Source: CAZUGO01 sp964619935 (GTDB taxonomy: Bacteria > Planctomycetota > Phycisphaerae > UBA1845 > CAIVHJ01). From it: a stretch of DNA of 39,297 nt. Below, piece after piece: positions 25,039 through 35,218 of the stretch; the stretch's first letter is position 1, and each line of letters opens with the position of its first letter. The position numbers and the translations under genes are program-made. The notes below the pieces were generated by a model. The model did no database searches. It was not told the origin of the DNA and saw only the letters and a program-made list of their open reading frames with translations. The stretch spans positions 1-39,297 of the forward strand of contig CAZUGO010000080.1 of assembly GCA_964619935.1 (NCBI GenBank), written 5' to 3'.

Positions 25039-27051
25039 TCATCCGGCCACGGCCGGCGTCATCTGCGGCAGGCCGGCGGGCGCCGACGGCACGGCGCGTT
25101 CGGCCGACCCGCGGATCTCCCCGAAGCGCACCAATCGCGCCGAGTTGAAACAGACCATGGCGCTGGACACCAGGTGCAGGATCAGGGCCAGAATCACCGG
25201 CATTTCCTCGGCCAGGGCGATGACCAGGGCAATGGCAATCACGACGTAGAGCACGCCGAAGATCAGGTTCTGCCAGATCACCCGCATGGTCGCCCGCGAC
25301 AGCTTCACCAGGAACGGCAGCCGGCTGAGGTCGTTGTTCATCAGGGCGATGTTGGCAGAATTGATGGCCACATCACTGCCGGCCGCCCCCATGGCAATGC
25401 CCAGGTCGCCGGCAGCCAGCGCCGGAGCATCGTTGACACCGTCACCCACGACGGCAACGATATGCCCCTGGGCCTTCAAGCCCGAGACCAGGTCCAGCTT
25501 CTCCGACGGCAGCACCTCGGCACGCACCGATGTGCAGCCCATCTCCGCGGCGACCCGGCGGGCGACCGCCCAGCGATCGCCGGTGACCATGGTCAGGTTG
25601 TGGATGCCCAGTGCAGGCAGTTCGGACAATGCCTGGCGGGCTTCCGGGCGGGTCCTGTCTTCCAGGCCAATCCAGCCGATGCACAGCCGATCGCGCACGA
25701 CGTACAGCATGCTCAGCCCTTCGGATTCCTGGAATTCCGGCCGGTCCATCAGGCTCATGTCGGCGCCGCGCTCCCGCAGCCACTTGGCCCGCCCGATCTG
25801 CACCTCATGACCGTCCAGCGTGCCGCGAACGCCCAATCCAGCGGTCTCATGGAAATCGCGGACCTCCCCCAGCGGGAGCTTGGCCTTGCGGGCCACGGCC
25901 ACGATCGCACGGGCGATGGGATGCTTGCTGGCATCTTCGATGCTGGCGGCGATGGCCAGCAGTTCGGCACCGTCGACCCCGGGCGCCGGCTTCATCTGGG
26001 TGACGCTGAGTTCGCCGGTGGTCAAGGTGCCGGTCTTGTCCAAGACCATCGCGGTGATCTTGCGGGCGTGTTCCAGGCTGACCACATTCTTGATCAGAAT
26101 GCCCAGCCGCGCCGCACAAGACAGCGCCGCGACCATCGCGGTCGGTGTCGCCAGAACCAGGGCGCAGGGGCAGGCCACCACCAGCATCTTGATGGCGGTG
26201 CGAATGCCGACCTCGCTGGGCGAGAAATACATTACGATGCAGGCCAGCATCAGAATGGTCGGGGTGTACCAGCTGGCGTACTGGTCGATCAGCTTCATCA
26301 GTGGGATGCGGGTGCGTTCGGCATTGATGATCAGTTCCTGAACGCGCCCGAGGGTGGTGTCCTGCCCGGCCTTGGTGACCTCGATCTCGAGCAGGCCGGT
26401 GACGTTGACCGTTCCGCCGAACACTTCGTCACCGGCGTCCTTGTCGACCGGCAGGGACTCGCCGGTGATGTTCGCCTGGTTGATGGTGGACTGCCCGCTG
26501 ACGATCCGGCCATCGGCCGGGATGTTGTCTCCCGGGCGGACCCGCACCCGATCTCCCGGTTGCAAGGCTTGAGCGGCCACCTCCACCTCACCCACCGCGG
26601 TGATCTGATGGGCGCGTTCCGGCGTCAGCCGCATCAGGGACTCGATGGCGGCCCTGGCCCCCAGGGCACTGCGCGATTCGATCAACTCCACCACGATCAT
26701 GAAGAAGGCGATTAAGCCGGCCTCGCGATAGTCACCGATGGCGATGGCGGCCACGACGGCCATGGCCACCAGTTCATCCATGTGCATCTCCCCACGCCAG
26801 AGATTCTTGATCGCAGTCCAGACCAGCGGAGCCCCCAGCAGCACGGCCCCCATTAAGGCCATGAAATCAGCATGGGTGTTGCGCATGACCTGCTCCCCGC
26901 CCTCCACCAGCCCGAAGTACTGGTCGGTGTAAATCCAGGGCGCCAGGTACGACAGGAACACCAGCACGCCGCCCAGCAGCATGGCGTACACGAAGAGCAC
27001 GGAAGCCGCGCCCTGCTCTTGGACCTTCTTGCTGACGTGGTCGTGGGCCAT
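25039..27051 (-). CDS. P1B-type heavy-metal-translocating ATPase
   Basis: 670 residues from the ATG at 27051 (MAHDHVSKK); the frame extends to 27156. All P-type ATPase motifs are present: actuator TGES, membrane metal motif CPC within VVACPCALVLATPTA, phosphorylation DKTGTLTTGE, the SKHPIARAI HP motif of heavy-metal pumps, TGD and the hinge GDGVNDAPALA. There is no N-terminal CxxC metal-binding domain; the protein goes straight into membrane helices. The final helix reads LHLVSSAMVCFNSARL, where Zn/Cd exporters usually have an acidic residue (for example HEGST). The ion is therefore not predictable, although CPC fits Zn/Cd/Pb or Cu. It is an inner-membrane efflux pump, convergent with the FHA-PP2C gene. 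Confidence 0.92.
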   Translation of the reverse strand: MAHDHVSKKVQEQGAASVLFVYAMLLGGVLVFLSYLAPWIYTDQYFGLVEGGEQVMRNTHADFMALMGAVLLGAPLVWTAIKNLWRGEMHMDELVAMAVVAAIAIGDYREAGLIAFFMIVVELIESRSALGARAAIESLMRLTPERAHQITAVGEVEVAAQALQPGDRVRVRPGDNIPADGRIVSGQSTINQANITGESLPVDKDAGDEVFGGTVNVTGLLEIEVTKAGQDTTLGRVQELIINAERTRIPLMKLIDQYASWYTPTILMLACIVMYFSPSEVGIRTAIKMLVVACPCALVLATPTAMVAALSCAARLGILIKNVVSLEHARKITAMVLDKTGTLTTGELSVTQMKPAPGVDGAELLAIAASIEDASKHPIARAIVAVARKAKLPLGEVRDFHETAGLGVRGTLDGHEVQIGRAKWLRERGADMSLMDRPEFQESEGLSMLYVVRDRLCIGWIGLEDRTRPEARQALSELPALGIHNLTMVTGDRWAVARRVAAEMGCTSVRAEVLPSEKLDLVSGLKAQGHIVAVVGDGVNDAPALAAGDLGIAMGAAGSDVAINSANIALMNNDLSRLPFLVKLSRATMRVIWQNLIFGVLYVVIAIALVIALAEEMPVILALILHLVSSAMVCFNSARLVRFGEIRGSAERAVPSAPAGLPQMTPAVAG

Positions 27052-27283
27052 CGCGTTGGAGACTCCGGGGGGGGACGATTCATCGGTGGACGGCACGCGG
27101 TCACACCGCGAGCCCGGGCCGAACCGCGGCCCTGATGCCCATCGTACGACGCCCACCCACCGCGGGTTCGGATCTTCGACGCGGCCCCTCCCCTGCTACC
27201 CGGACCGCCGCCGTCGGCGGATTCTGACGGCTGCGCCCCGGATCATTCTGGGGCTGGGCGGGTAGGGCGCTCGGCAGGCGGGA

Positions 27284-27311
27284 TTGACTGCCGCCGGCCA
27301 GCGGCTATAGT
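27284..27311 (+). promoter_or_regulatory. Sigma70-type promoter for the HEAT-repeat gene
   Basis: TTGACT (27284-27289), a 16-nt spacer and TATAGT (27306-27311) form the best -35/-10 pair in the window, each with a 5/6 match. It gives a leader of about 205 nt before the ATG at 27524. That leader contains an open frame (from 27344) but no second ribosome site. Confidence 0.6.
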
Positions 27312-27523
27312 AGATACATATCCCTTTAGATGCATGGACTTAAGTGGGATATCCGTTCGCCATCGCAGCAAGCGATACCGTCCGTGACCTTGATCCAGGG
27401 CCGCGCCCCAGGACCCGCCTGACCACCCGGACCCCGGATCGCCATGAGGACGAGAAGCCTCGACCGCGGCGCACCCCGCCGATCCGAAGACCCCAAGACG
27501 CTCGATCATCACAGGAGATACCG

Positions 27524-29752
27524 ATGACTGCATGCCAGGTCGCTTCCGCAGCACGCCGCTTCGGACTACCCGCCTTGGGCCTCCTGCTCGCCGTGCTGGG
27601 TGCCACCCCCCTCACCGCCCAGGACACCCCGGAGAATCCCGACGAAAACAAGGCCTTGTTTGCCAACTTCCTGCACAACGCGGTGCTCGGCAAATTCGAT
27701 CGGGCCGACAATTATGCCAAGCGGCTGATCGCCAACCATCCGGATCCCAGCGACATCCTGCGATATGCCGACGAACACACCAACAGCCTCAAGACTCTTG
27801 TTCTAATGATCAACAAGGTGGAGGTCAGTGAGAGCGCCCAGCAGATCATGGCCTTGATCCACGAGGGCGAACTGGCCTCCCGGCAAGACCCGCAGCGGAT
27901 CAAGGAGAATATCGCCAAGCTGGGCGGTGACCCCCAAAGCGAGTTCAATGCCATCAACCGGCTGGTCGATTCGGGGGAGTACGCCGTGCCCTGGCTGGTG
28001 CGCGCCCTGCAGGACGACAGCCAGGAACGACTGCACGGGCGGATCATCCGCATGCTGCCCAAGATGGGCAAAGATGCCGTCAACCCGCTGGTGATCTCCC
28101 TGCGGATGGACGACCCCAAGACCAAGCAGTTCGTGGTCCGGGCCTTGGGCGAAATCGGCTACCCGCAGGCCTTGCCGTACCTGATGCAGGTGCGCGAAGA
28201 CCCCAATACCTCGTCCGACCTGCGCAAGTCCCTGGAAATCGCCATTGCCCGGATCCTGATTGAGCAACCCGCAAAAATGAACCCCACGGCTGCGGAAGCC
28301 TACCTCGATCTGGCCCGGCAATACTACGAAGACAACGGCTCGGTGCGGGCCGATTCCCGGGAAGATTTGGCCAATGTCTGGTATTGGGTCGACGGCTTCC
28401 TGGAACGTACCGAGGTGCCGCGAGAGATCTTCAACGAGATCATGACCATGCGCTGCACCGAGGAATCCATGCGATTGGCGGACAACGACGAGGCCATCGC
28501 CTATTGGCTGGCGGCCAACATCCGCCGGGAGGCCGAGCTGGGGCTTGACGTGGAGTCGGTCGACGCCGCGGCAGCCGAAAACGCCGATCCAACCAAGGCC
28601 GACGACTTCCCGCGGAGCGCCTATTTCGCCCGGGCGTCCGGAGCCCGCTACTGCCACATGGTCCTGGACCTGGCCCTCAAACACCGCGAGCCGGCCGTGG
28701 CCCTGGGCGCCATCGCCGCCCTGCGACGCATTGCCGGGGAGACCAACCTGGTCGGCGCCGAAGATTACAAGCAACCGCTCGCCGCAGCCCTGACCTTCCC
28801 GGCGCTGGCGGTCCGCATCAAGGCCGCGTTGGCGTTGGCCCACGCCCTGCCCGCCACATCCTTTTCCGGAGCGGAGCGGGTGGTGCCGGCGCTCTCCGAA
28901 ACGCTGGCCCTCTCCGGCGGCGAGTTCCTGCTGGTCATCGAGCCGGACCAGAGCAATTTGAACCGCGTCATGGGCGCCCTGCGCAATGAACGAACCACCG
29001 TCATCGGCGAAGCGAGCTTGTACGACGCCCTGGAGCGGGCCCGGCAGGAGCGCGCCGTGGTGAACGGCATTTTCCTGGCCACCGACGTCACGAACCCCGA
29101 GATCAGCGGCGCCGTGGGCGTCCTGCGGGCCAATAACGTGTATGCCATGACCCCGATCATCCTGCTCACCAAGCAGGCCCAGGGCGACAAGGCCGAGATG
29201 CTGGCCGCCGCCGATCCGGCCATCGCCACCGCGGCGGCGAACGGCCCGGAGGCCGCCATTCTTCGGGCCTGGCAGGAGATCGTGACGACCAGCGGCAGCT
29301 TGAGCCTCGAGCCGCAGGCCGCCCTGGATCTGTCGCTGGATGCCGTTGACGCCCTGATCAAGATCGCCCAGAGCCACTCGACCGTCTATAACCACAACCA
29401 AGCGGAGCCCGCCCTGATCGCGGCACTCAGCAGCCCGGAGGAATTGCTCCAGAAACAAGCCGCAGCCGTGCTGGCCATGGTCACTACCGCCGGCGCCCAG
29501 CGGGCCATCGCCCGCATGGCCCTCGACGAGACCCGACCCGAAGCGCTCCGCGTCTCGGCATTCGAGTCCCTGGCACACAGCGCCAAGATCAACGGCAATC
29601 AACTGGAAGAGGCCACGGTCGACACCCTGATCAAGCTGGCCATTGAAGAGCCGAACTTGACACTGCGCGCCGCGGAGGGTCAGGCGCTGGGTGCCTTGAA
29701 CATCCCCAGCAACAAGGCCGGACGAATCATCGAGCGATTCTACAAGGGCTAG
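27524..29752 (+). CDS. Secreted HEAT-repeat protein with an embedded receiver-like domain
   Basis: 742 residues. The ATG at 27524 follows AGGAGA and opens a signal peptide (MTACQVASAARRFGL..., cleavage near PLTAQ), so the open frame upstream to 27344 is leader. Residues ~110-260 and ~590-735 are HEAT/Armadillo-type helical repeats (VPWLVRALQDDSQERLHGRIIRML, ALGEIGYPQALPYL). Residues ~465-585 do not fit HEAT and look like a receiver fold: LLVIEPDQSN at strand 1, D521-VTNP in the position of the DxxxP phosphorylation site, and IILLT549 at strand 4. The usual strand-5 lysine is absent. A receiver-like module in an exported protein is unusual. The gene is converged on by the small secreted-protein gene at 29775-30005. 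Its function is unknown. Confidence 0.85.
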   Translation: MTACQVASAARRFGLPALGLLLAVLGATPLTAQDTPENPDENKALFANFLHNAVLGKFDRADNYAKRLIANHPDPSDILRYADEHTNSLKTLVLMINKVEVSESAQQIMALIHEGELASRQDPQRIKENIAKLGGDPQSEFNAINRLVDSGEYAVPWLVRALQDDSQERLHGRIIRMLPKMGKDAVNPLVISLRMDDPKTKQFVVRALGEIGYPQALPYLMQVREDPNTSSDLRKSLEIAIARILIEQPAKMNPTAAEAYLDLARQYYEDNGSVRADSREDLANVWYWVDGFLERTEVPREIFNEIMTMRCTEESMRLADNDEAIAYWLAANIRREAELGLDVESVDAAAAENADPTKADDFPRSAYFARASGARYCHMVLDLALKHREPAVALGAIAALRRIAGETNLVGAEDYKQPLAAALTFPALAVRIKAALALAHALPATSFSGAERVVPALSETLALSGGEFLLVIEPDQSNLNRVMGALRNERTTVIGEASLYDALERARQERAVVNGIFLATDVTNPEISGAVGVLRANNVYAMTPIILLTKQAQGDKAEMLAAADPAIATAAANGPEAAILRAWQEIVTTSGSLSLEPQAALDLSLDAVDALIKIAQSHSTVYNHNQAEPALIAALSSPEELLQKQAAAVLAMVTTAGAQRAIARMALDETRPEALRVSAFESLAHSAKINGNQLEEATVDTLIKLAIEEPNLTLRAAEGQALGALNIPSNKAGRIIERFYKG

Positions 29753-29774
29753 CGAACCGCCGGTCCGCGGCTGC

Positions 29775-30005
29775 CTAGTCGGGCGTGAAGACCTCGAAGA
29801 TCCCCATGATGAAGCTGTCGACGATGCTTTCCAGACCGGCGGCGTCGCCCTCGAGAATCGCCAGCACCCCGCTTTCGATTCCGGGAATCACCGCCGACCG
29901 AAACTCGCTGGAGTTCTGTCCTCCGGTGCACAACGACAGCATCATGACGCCACCGCCGCACGCCATCGCCAACCGTTTGTATCCCAGCGCGATCCTGCGA
30001 ATCAT
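29775..30005 (-). CDS. Small secreted hypothetical protein
   Basis: 76 residues; ATG at 30005 preceded by AAGGGGAT. The N-terminus (MIRRIALGYKRLAMACGGGVMMLSLC) is a short basic-plus-hydrophobic export signal with a Cys near its end, and could be a lipoprotein signal. The remainder is acidic, with no recognised domain. Short exported proteins of this style are frequent in planctomycete genomes, but I cannot assign a family. It is convergent with the HEAT-repeat gene. Confidence 0.65.
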   Translation of the reverse strand: MIRRIALGYKRLAMACGGGVMMLSLCTGGQNSSEFRSAVIPGIESGVLAILEGDAAGLESIVDSFIMGIFEVFTPD

Positions 30006-30201
30006 GGGTATCCCCTTGTTGGTTTTCCGCCGCTAGCAAGTTCACACCGCTGGACGTCGCTGAGGGTGCGGCGACCGCATGGGTGTTCATCGGCGGCGAC
30101 GCCGCCCACTGCCCAGTACAATACTTTGTCTTGACCGCCCTACCCAGAAGTGGTAACTATTACCCAGCCCTACGCGTCACTTTGGATTGCGAACGCCGTC
30201 G

Positions 30202-31707
<1,506 letters not shown>

Positions 31708-31723
31708 GCCCGGGTTACCGGGC
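31708..31723 (+). terminator. Hairpin after the sigma54 activator gene
   Basis: A 6-bp all-GC stem (31708-31713 with 31718-31723) with a GTTA loop begins at the base after the TAG stop. It has no U-tract, so it is only a weak terminator candidate between the convergent activator and trkH genes. Confidence 0.3.
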
Positions 31724-31809
31724 GCTGGGACCCGACGACGTGTCCGGTGACCGTCGGTCTGAAGGTGGCTGGATCACGGCCTTCCAGTTTCCCGGCCCCC
31801 AGCATGGGC

Positions 31810-33306
31810 TTATGTATTCGCCTCCCGAGTGCGTTCCGCATGAATCATGTGACCGGCGTCGCGCAGCAGCTTCGCCGCGCTGACGAAGATGACGAAGCAC
31901 TCCAGGCGTCCAAGGAACATGCCGACAATCTGTGCCCAAAGGACACCGGCAGGCGCTGACGGCGAGGTCACGCCGACCGAGAGGCCTACCGTACCGATGG
32001 ACGATGCAAATTCAAAGAGCGACTCCTTCAAGCCGTAACCATGCGCGGTCAGAATTGCAGTGCCGGCCGCGAATGTCACCAGATAAAGGAACACGAAGGC
32101 GCCGACCTGCCGCAAGCGGCTGTCGGTCACGAAGACTCGGCGGTCGGCCTCCCAGACCGGGCGCTCGACGACGGCGCTGCGGGGCAGCAGGCTGCGACGC
32201 AATTCCCAGGCCAGGCTCTTCCACAGCAGGTAGATGCGATACTGCTTGATGCCGCCGGCCGTCGAGCAGGTGCCGCCCCCGATGAGCATGAGCACGATCA
32301 ACACCAGCCAGCCGAAGGAATTCCAGTCGCCATAACCGACGGTGGAAAACCCGGTGGTCGTCAGGGCGGTGACCGTCTCGAAGACGGTCACGCGGACCCG
32401 CTGGCCCACGGCCGGGTACAGTTCACCGGCGGTTAACAGGAACAGCAGGATCGCACAGAGCGGGATCATGACCGCCATCAGACGAATCTCGCCGTTTCGG
32501 CCGACGGCGCGGAGCTTCCCCCCCAACATCAACCATGCGGTGATGAAGCTCAGGTTGCCCAGGATCATCAGCGGGATCGTGACGGCTTCCACCGCCACCG
32601 AGTCCCAATGACCGATGCTTTCGACCCGCGTGGAGAATCCGCCGGTTGAAAGGGCCGAGAACGCGTGATTGAGGGCATCGAACCACTCCATTCCGACCAG
32701 GTGCAGGGCGCCTGTACCCACAACCATGTAGCCGCTGTAGATCACCATCACCAGCTTGGCCGACTGGCGGACATGGGGCACGAGTTGCTCGCGTCCCTCA
32801 GCGACGGACAAGGCCGGGCCGGCCGGGCCGGTGATGGCGGACAGCATGATGATGGCCAGCCCCGCGCCCCCGGCGAGTTGCATGGTGCTTCGCCACAATA
32901 GGATGACGTGACTGGCGTGTGCGACATCGACAACCGACAGACCGGTGGTGGTCCAGCCGCTGACCGACTCGAAGACCGCTTGTGTGAGGTTCAAGCCCGT
33001 CACGGTCATGAACGGCCAGGCGGAAAACAGGCACACCAGAATCCAGCTCAGCAGGACGATCACGCCACCTTCTTGAACCGAAAGCACAACATCCTCTTTT
33101 GGTCGCAACAACCGCCAGGCAGCCAGTCCCAGACCGCCCATGAACAGCGCCGGAATGACAAAGGATCCTGACTGCGCGGCCTCCTCCGGCCAGGCGATCA
33201 AGGCCAGCAGCGGTGCGCACATGACGCCCGCACACAGGACCATGATCATTCCCGTGAAGGACAAGATCGTTCGGTATCGCTGTCGGAGGTGGCTGGCTTC
33301 TCGCAA
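31810..33306 (-). CDS. trkH: TrkH-type potassium uptake membrane protein
   Basis: 498 residues with about 10-12 hydrophobic segments and the four half-conserved pore loops of the Trk/Ktr/HKT superfamily: ESVSGWTTTGLSVVD, SALSTGGFSTR, TALTTTGFSTVGYGD and ASSIGTVGLSVG. Each has the filter glycine. It forms the K+-conducting inner-membrane subunit and is gated by RCK (TrkA) proteins on its cytoplasmic face, which are encoded directly upstream. The start is TTG at 33306, 11 nt after the preceding stop, with GAGGG about 8 nt upstream. It is the last gene of a five-gene operon that starts with a histidine kinase. Confidence 0.92.
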   Translation of the reverse strand: MREASHLRQRYRTILSFTGMIMVLCAGVMCAPLLALIAWPEEAAQSGSFVIPALFMGGLGLAAWRLLRPKEDVVLSVQEGGVIVLLSWILVCLFSAWPFMTVTGLNLTQAVFESVSGWTTTGLSVVDVAHASHVILLWRSTMQLAGGAGLAIIMLSAITGPAGPALSVAEGREQLVPHVRQSAKLVMVIYSGYMVVGTGALHLVGMEWFDALNHAFSALSTGGFSTRVESIGHWDSVAVEAVTIPLMILGNLSFITAWLMLGGKLRAVGRNGEIRLMAVMIPLCAILLFLLTAGELYPAVGQRVRVTVFETVTALTTTGFSTVGYGDWNSFGWLVLIVLMLIGGGTCSTAGGIKQYRIYLLWKSLAWELRRSLLPRSAVVERPVWEADRRVFVTDSRLRQVGAFVFLYLVTFAAGTAILTAHGYGLKESLFEFASSIGTVGLSVGVTSPSAPAGVLWAQIVGMFLGRLECFVIFVSAAKLLRDAGHMIHAERTREANT

Positions 33307-33317
33307 AGCGACGCCCT

Positions 33318-33980
33318 CTAATCCGCCTCGCCGGTGATGGCTTTGATCACCGGGCCATGATTTGCCGGGAGGGTGATCAACACGATCCGGTCGCCGGCCT
33401 GGAGGTCGGTGTCACCGCGGGGAACAACGGCGTCGCCCTTCCGCAGAACCACGGCGATGAGGCTGTCCGGCGGCAGGGCAAGATCGCGCAGCGTCTTGCC
33501 AACCACCGGAGCGCCAGCCGGGAGCTTGATCTCGGTGATGTTGACCTGACCCTCGCCGACGGGGATCAGGTTGGTGATTTCGTCCAAGGCCGTGCGTTGC
33601 TCGATCATGCTGGCGATGGTTCGTGTGGTGGAAAACGCACTCACGCCGAGTTGCTGGAAGACGCCCTCGTTGTCGGGGTCGTTCACCAAGGCCAGGTTGT
33701 GGGCGACGTCGAACTGCAGCCTGGCCAACTGACAGGCGGCCAGGTTGTCCTGGTCGTGGGGCGTGACGGCCAACACGGCATCCGCCCCCCGTGCCCCGGC
33801 TTCCTCCAGGATGGTCGGATCGCTGCCGTCACCACGAATCACGGTGACCTTCAAGCGGCGGGCCAATTGAACACACTCCTCCGGGTTGCGGTTGATGACC
33901 GTCACCTGGTGGCCCTTCGCCGAAAACGTCCGGCACAGGAAATACACCGGCTTACCGCCGCCGATGATCAGGACCTTCAT
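33318..33980 (-). CDS. trkA: TrkA-family K+ uptake regulator with RCK_N and RCK_C domains
   Basis: 220 residues. The N-terminal Rossmann domain (RCK_N, ~1-120) begins MKVLIIGGGKPVYFL, and the C-terminal RCK_C domain (~140-218) contains LPAGAPVVGKTLRDLALPPDSLIAVV. In the usual GxGxxG dinucleotide motif the last glycine is replaced (GGGKPV), and the acidic residue after strand 2 is Asn (VINRNPE), so NAD/ATP binding may be altered or lost. The ATG overlaps the end of the upstream trkA-like gene by 4 bp (ATGA arrangement), implying coupled translation. With the 140-residue partner it probably forms the gating ring of TrkH. Confidence 0.9.
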   Translation of the reverse strand: MKVLIIGGGKPVYFLCRTFSAKGHQVTVINRNPEECVQLARRLKVTVIRGDGSDPTILEEAGARGADAVLAVTPHDQDNLAACQLARLQFDVAHNLALVNDPDNEGVFQQLGVSAFSTTRTIASMIEQRTALDEITNLIPVGEGQVNITEIKLPAGAPVVGKTLRDLALPPDSLIAVVLRKGDAVVPRGDTDLQAGDRIVLITLPANHGPVIKAITGEAD

Positions 33981-34399
33981 GCACCGCCCTCCTGGGCGAT
34001 CGATTTCAGGAACAGCTCGGCGGCGACGGACGTCGGGCAGATGGTCTCGACGCCCAGACAGCGGTAAACCGCTTCGCGCCGGGGCTCAAACACGCGGGCC
34101 AGGACCCGGGGGACCCCAAACGCGGTCCTGGCCACCTGGGCGACCAGCAGGTTGATGTTGTCGCGTCGCGTCGTGGCGAGCACCAGATCGGCCTTGTCGA
34201 CCTTGGCCTGCTTCAGCACCGCAAACTCGGTGGCGTCGCCCTCGATGCGGAAGCCGCTGTACTCCGACGACAGATTGCCGAAGGCCTGTTCATCCGTATC
34301 GATGACGACCACACCATGGCCGGCCCGGCTGAGGTGGTTCGCCAGGTGCGACCCCAAGCGACCGCAGCCGACGATCACAATGAACAGGTCGGAGGCCAT
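33977..34399 (-). CDS. TrkA-N (RCK_N only) protein
   Basis: 140 residues consisting of one Rossmann-type NAD-binding domain: IVIVGCGRLGSHLANHLSRAGHGVVVIDTDEQAF has an intact GxGxxG and an acidic residue at the end of strand 2. There is no RCK_C domain. It is followed by an overlapping second TrkA protein with a degenerate nucleotide motif but an RCK_C domain, so the two look complementary: one binds nucleotide, the other carries the C-terminal module. Its ATG (34399-34397) abuts the TAG of the receiver-TPR gene (34402-34400) without a gap. Confidence 0.9.
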   Translation of the reverse strand: MASDLFIVIVGCGRLGSHLANHLSRAGHGVVVIDTDEQAFGNLSSEYSGFRIEGDATEFAVLKQAKVDKADLVLATTRRDNINLLVAQVARTAFGVPRVLARVFEPRREAVYRCLGVETICPTSVAAELFLKSIAQEGGA

Positions 34400-35098
34400 C
34401 TACCGCGGGTCCTTTGATGGATCCTTCGAGTCGCCCAGGCTGATACCGCTGCCCAGTTGCTCGCGAATCACCACTCGTTCCAGATTCCTGGACGCCGGTT
34501 GGTATGCGGGGTCCAAGGCCAACGCGGCACGATACTGCTTGAGGGCTTCCCGCCAATCTCCGCGCATTTCAATCAGAGCGCCCAAGAGGTTGGGCGCCTC
34601 CGGCTTGGTCGGATCTGTGGCGATCGCCTGCCTGACGTGTTCTTGGGCCGCGTCGAACTCGCGTTCACCGATGCACTTCTTGGCCAGTTCGATGTGCGCT
34701 TCGTAGCCCTTGGCCTGATCCGCCTCGATCAGGCCGCGATCAAGAACCTTGGTCACCAGTTCGCGAATTTCCTTGGGTGCGAAAGGCTTCTGGATGAAGT
34801 CCACCGCCCCGAGCTTCATCGCCTCTGTGGCCGACTCGATGGTTCCGTGGGCGGTGATGATAATGACCTTGATGTCCGGCCGGGCCTTCCGGACCTGGCG
34901 CAGCACCTCCATGCCGTCCATCCCCGGCATCTTCAGGTCCAGGAGCACCAGGCCGAAGTGCGTTTGCGCCAGCTTGGCCAGGGCCTCTTCGCCGTTGACC
35001 GCCGTGTCCGTGTCCAGTTGCAGCGCCTCCAGCGCCTGCGACAGCGTCAGCCGAATGTTCTTCTCGTCGTCCACGATCAGGACGGGCTTGGCTTCCAT
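34400..35098 (-). CDS. Response regulator: receiver domain fused to TPR, no DNA-binding domain
   Basis: 232 residues. The receiver domain (~5-122) is complete: acidic pair D10-D11, phosphoacceptor D54 in LLDLKMPG, T82 and K104. Residues ~130-215 are TPR-like helices (AQEHVRQAIATDPTKPEAPNLLGAL, REALKQYRAALALDPAYQPA). No DNA-binding, enzymatic or sigma54 domain follows, so output is likely by protein-protein contact. It lies 120 bp downstream of the histidine kinase gene, its obvious partner, and is directly joined to the TrkA genes, which suggests that the phosphorelay controls K+ uptake proteins rather than promoters. That reading is inference. Confidence 0.92.
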   Translation of the reverse strand: MEAKPVLIVDDEKNIRLTLSQALEALQLDTDTAVNGEEALAKLAQTHFGLVLLDLKMPGMDGMEVLRQVRKARPDIKVIIITAHGTIESATEAMKLGAVDFIQKPFAPKEIRELVTKVLDRGLIEADQAKGYEAHIELAKKCIGEREFDAAQEHVRQAIATDPTKPEAPNLLGALIEMRGDWREALKQYRAALALDPAYQPASRNLERVVIREQLGSGISLGDSKDPSKDPR

Positions 35099-35218
35099 CG
35101 CTGTTCTCCCATGCTTCCAGCGGGTGCGCCGGACCCGGCTGCCGGCGCCTGGTAAACCCCGGCTTCAGCCCTCCGCAGGCGCACATCGGCCTCTTGGATT
35201 CCGGCGGACATCATAACG

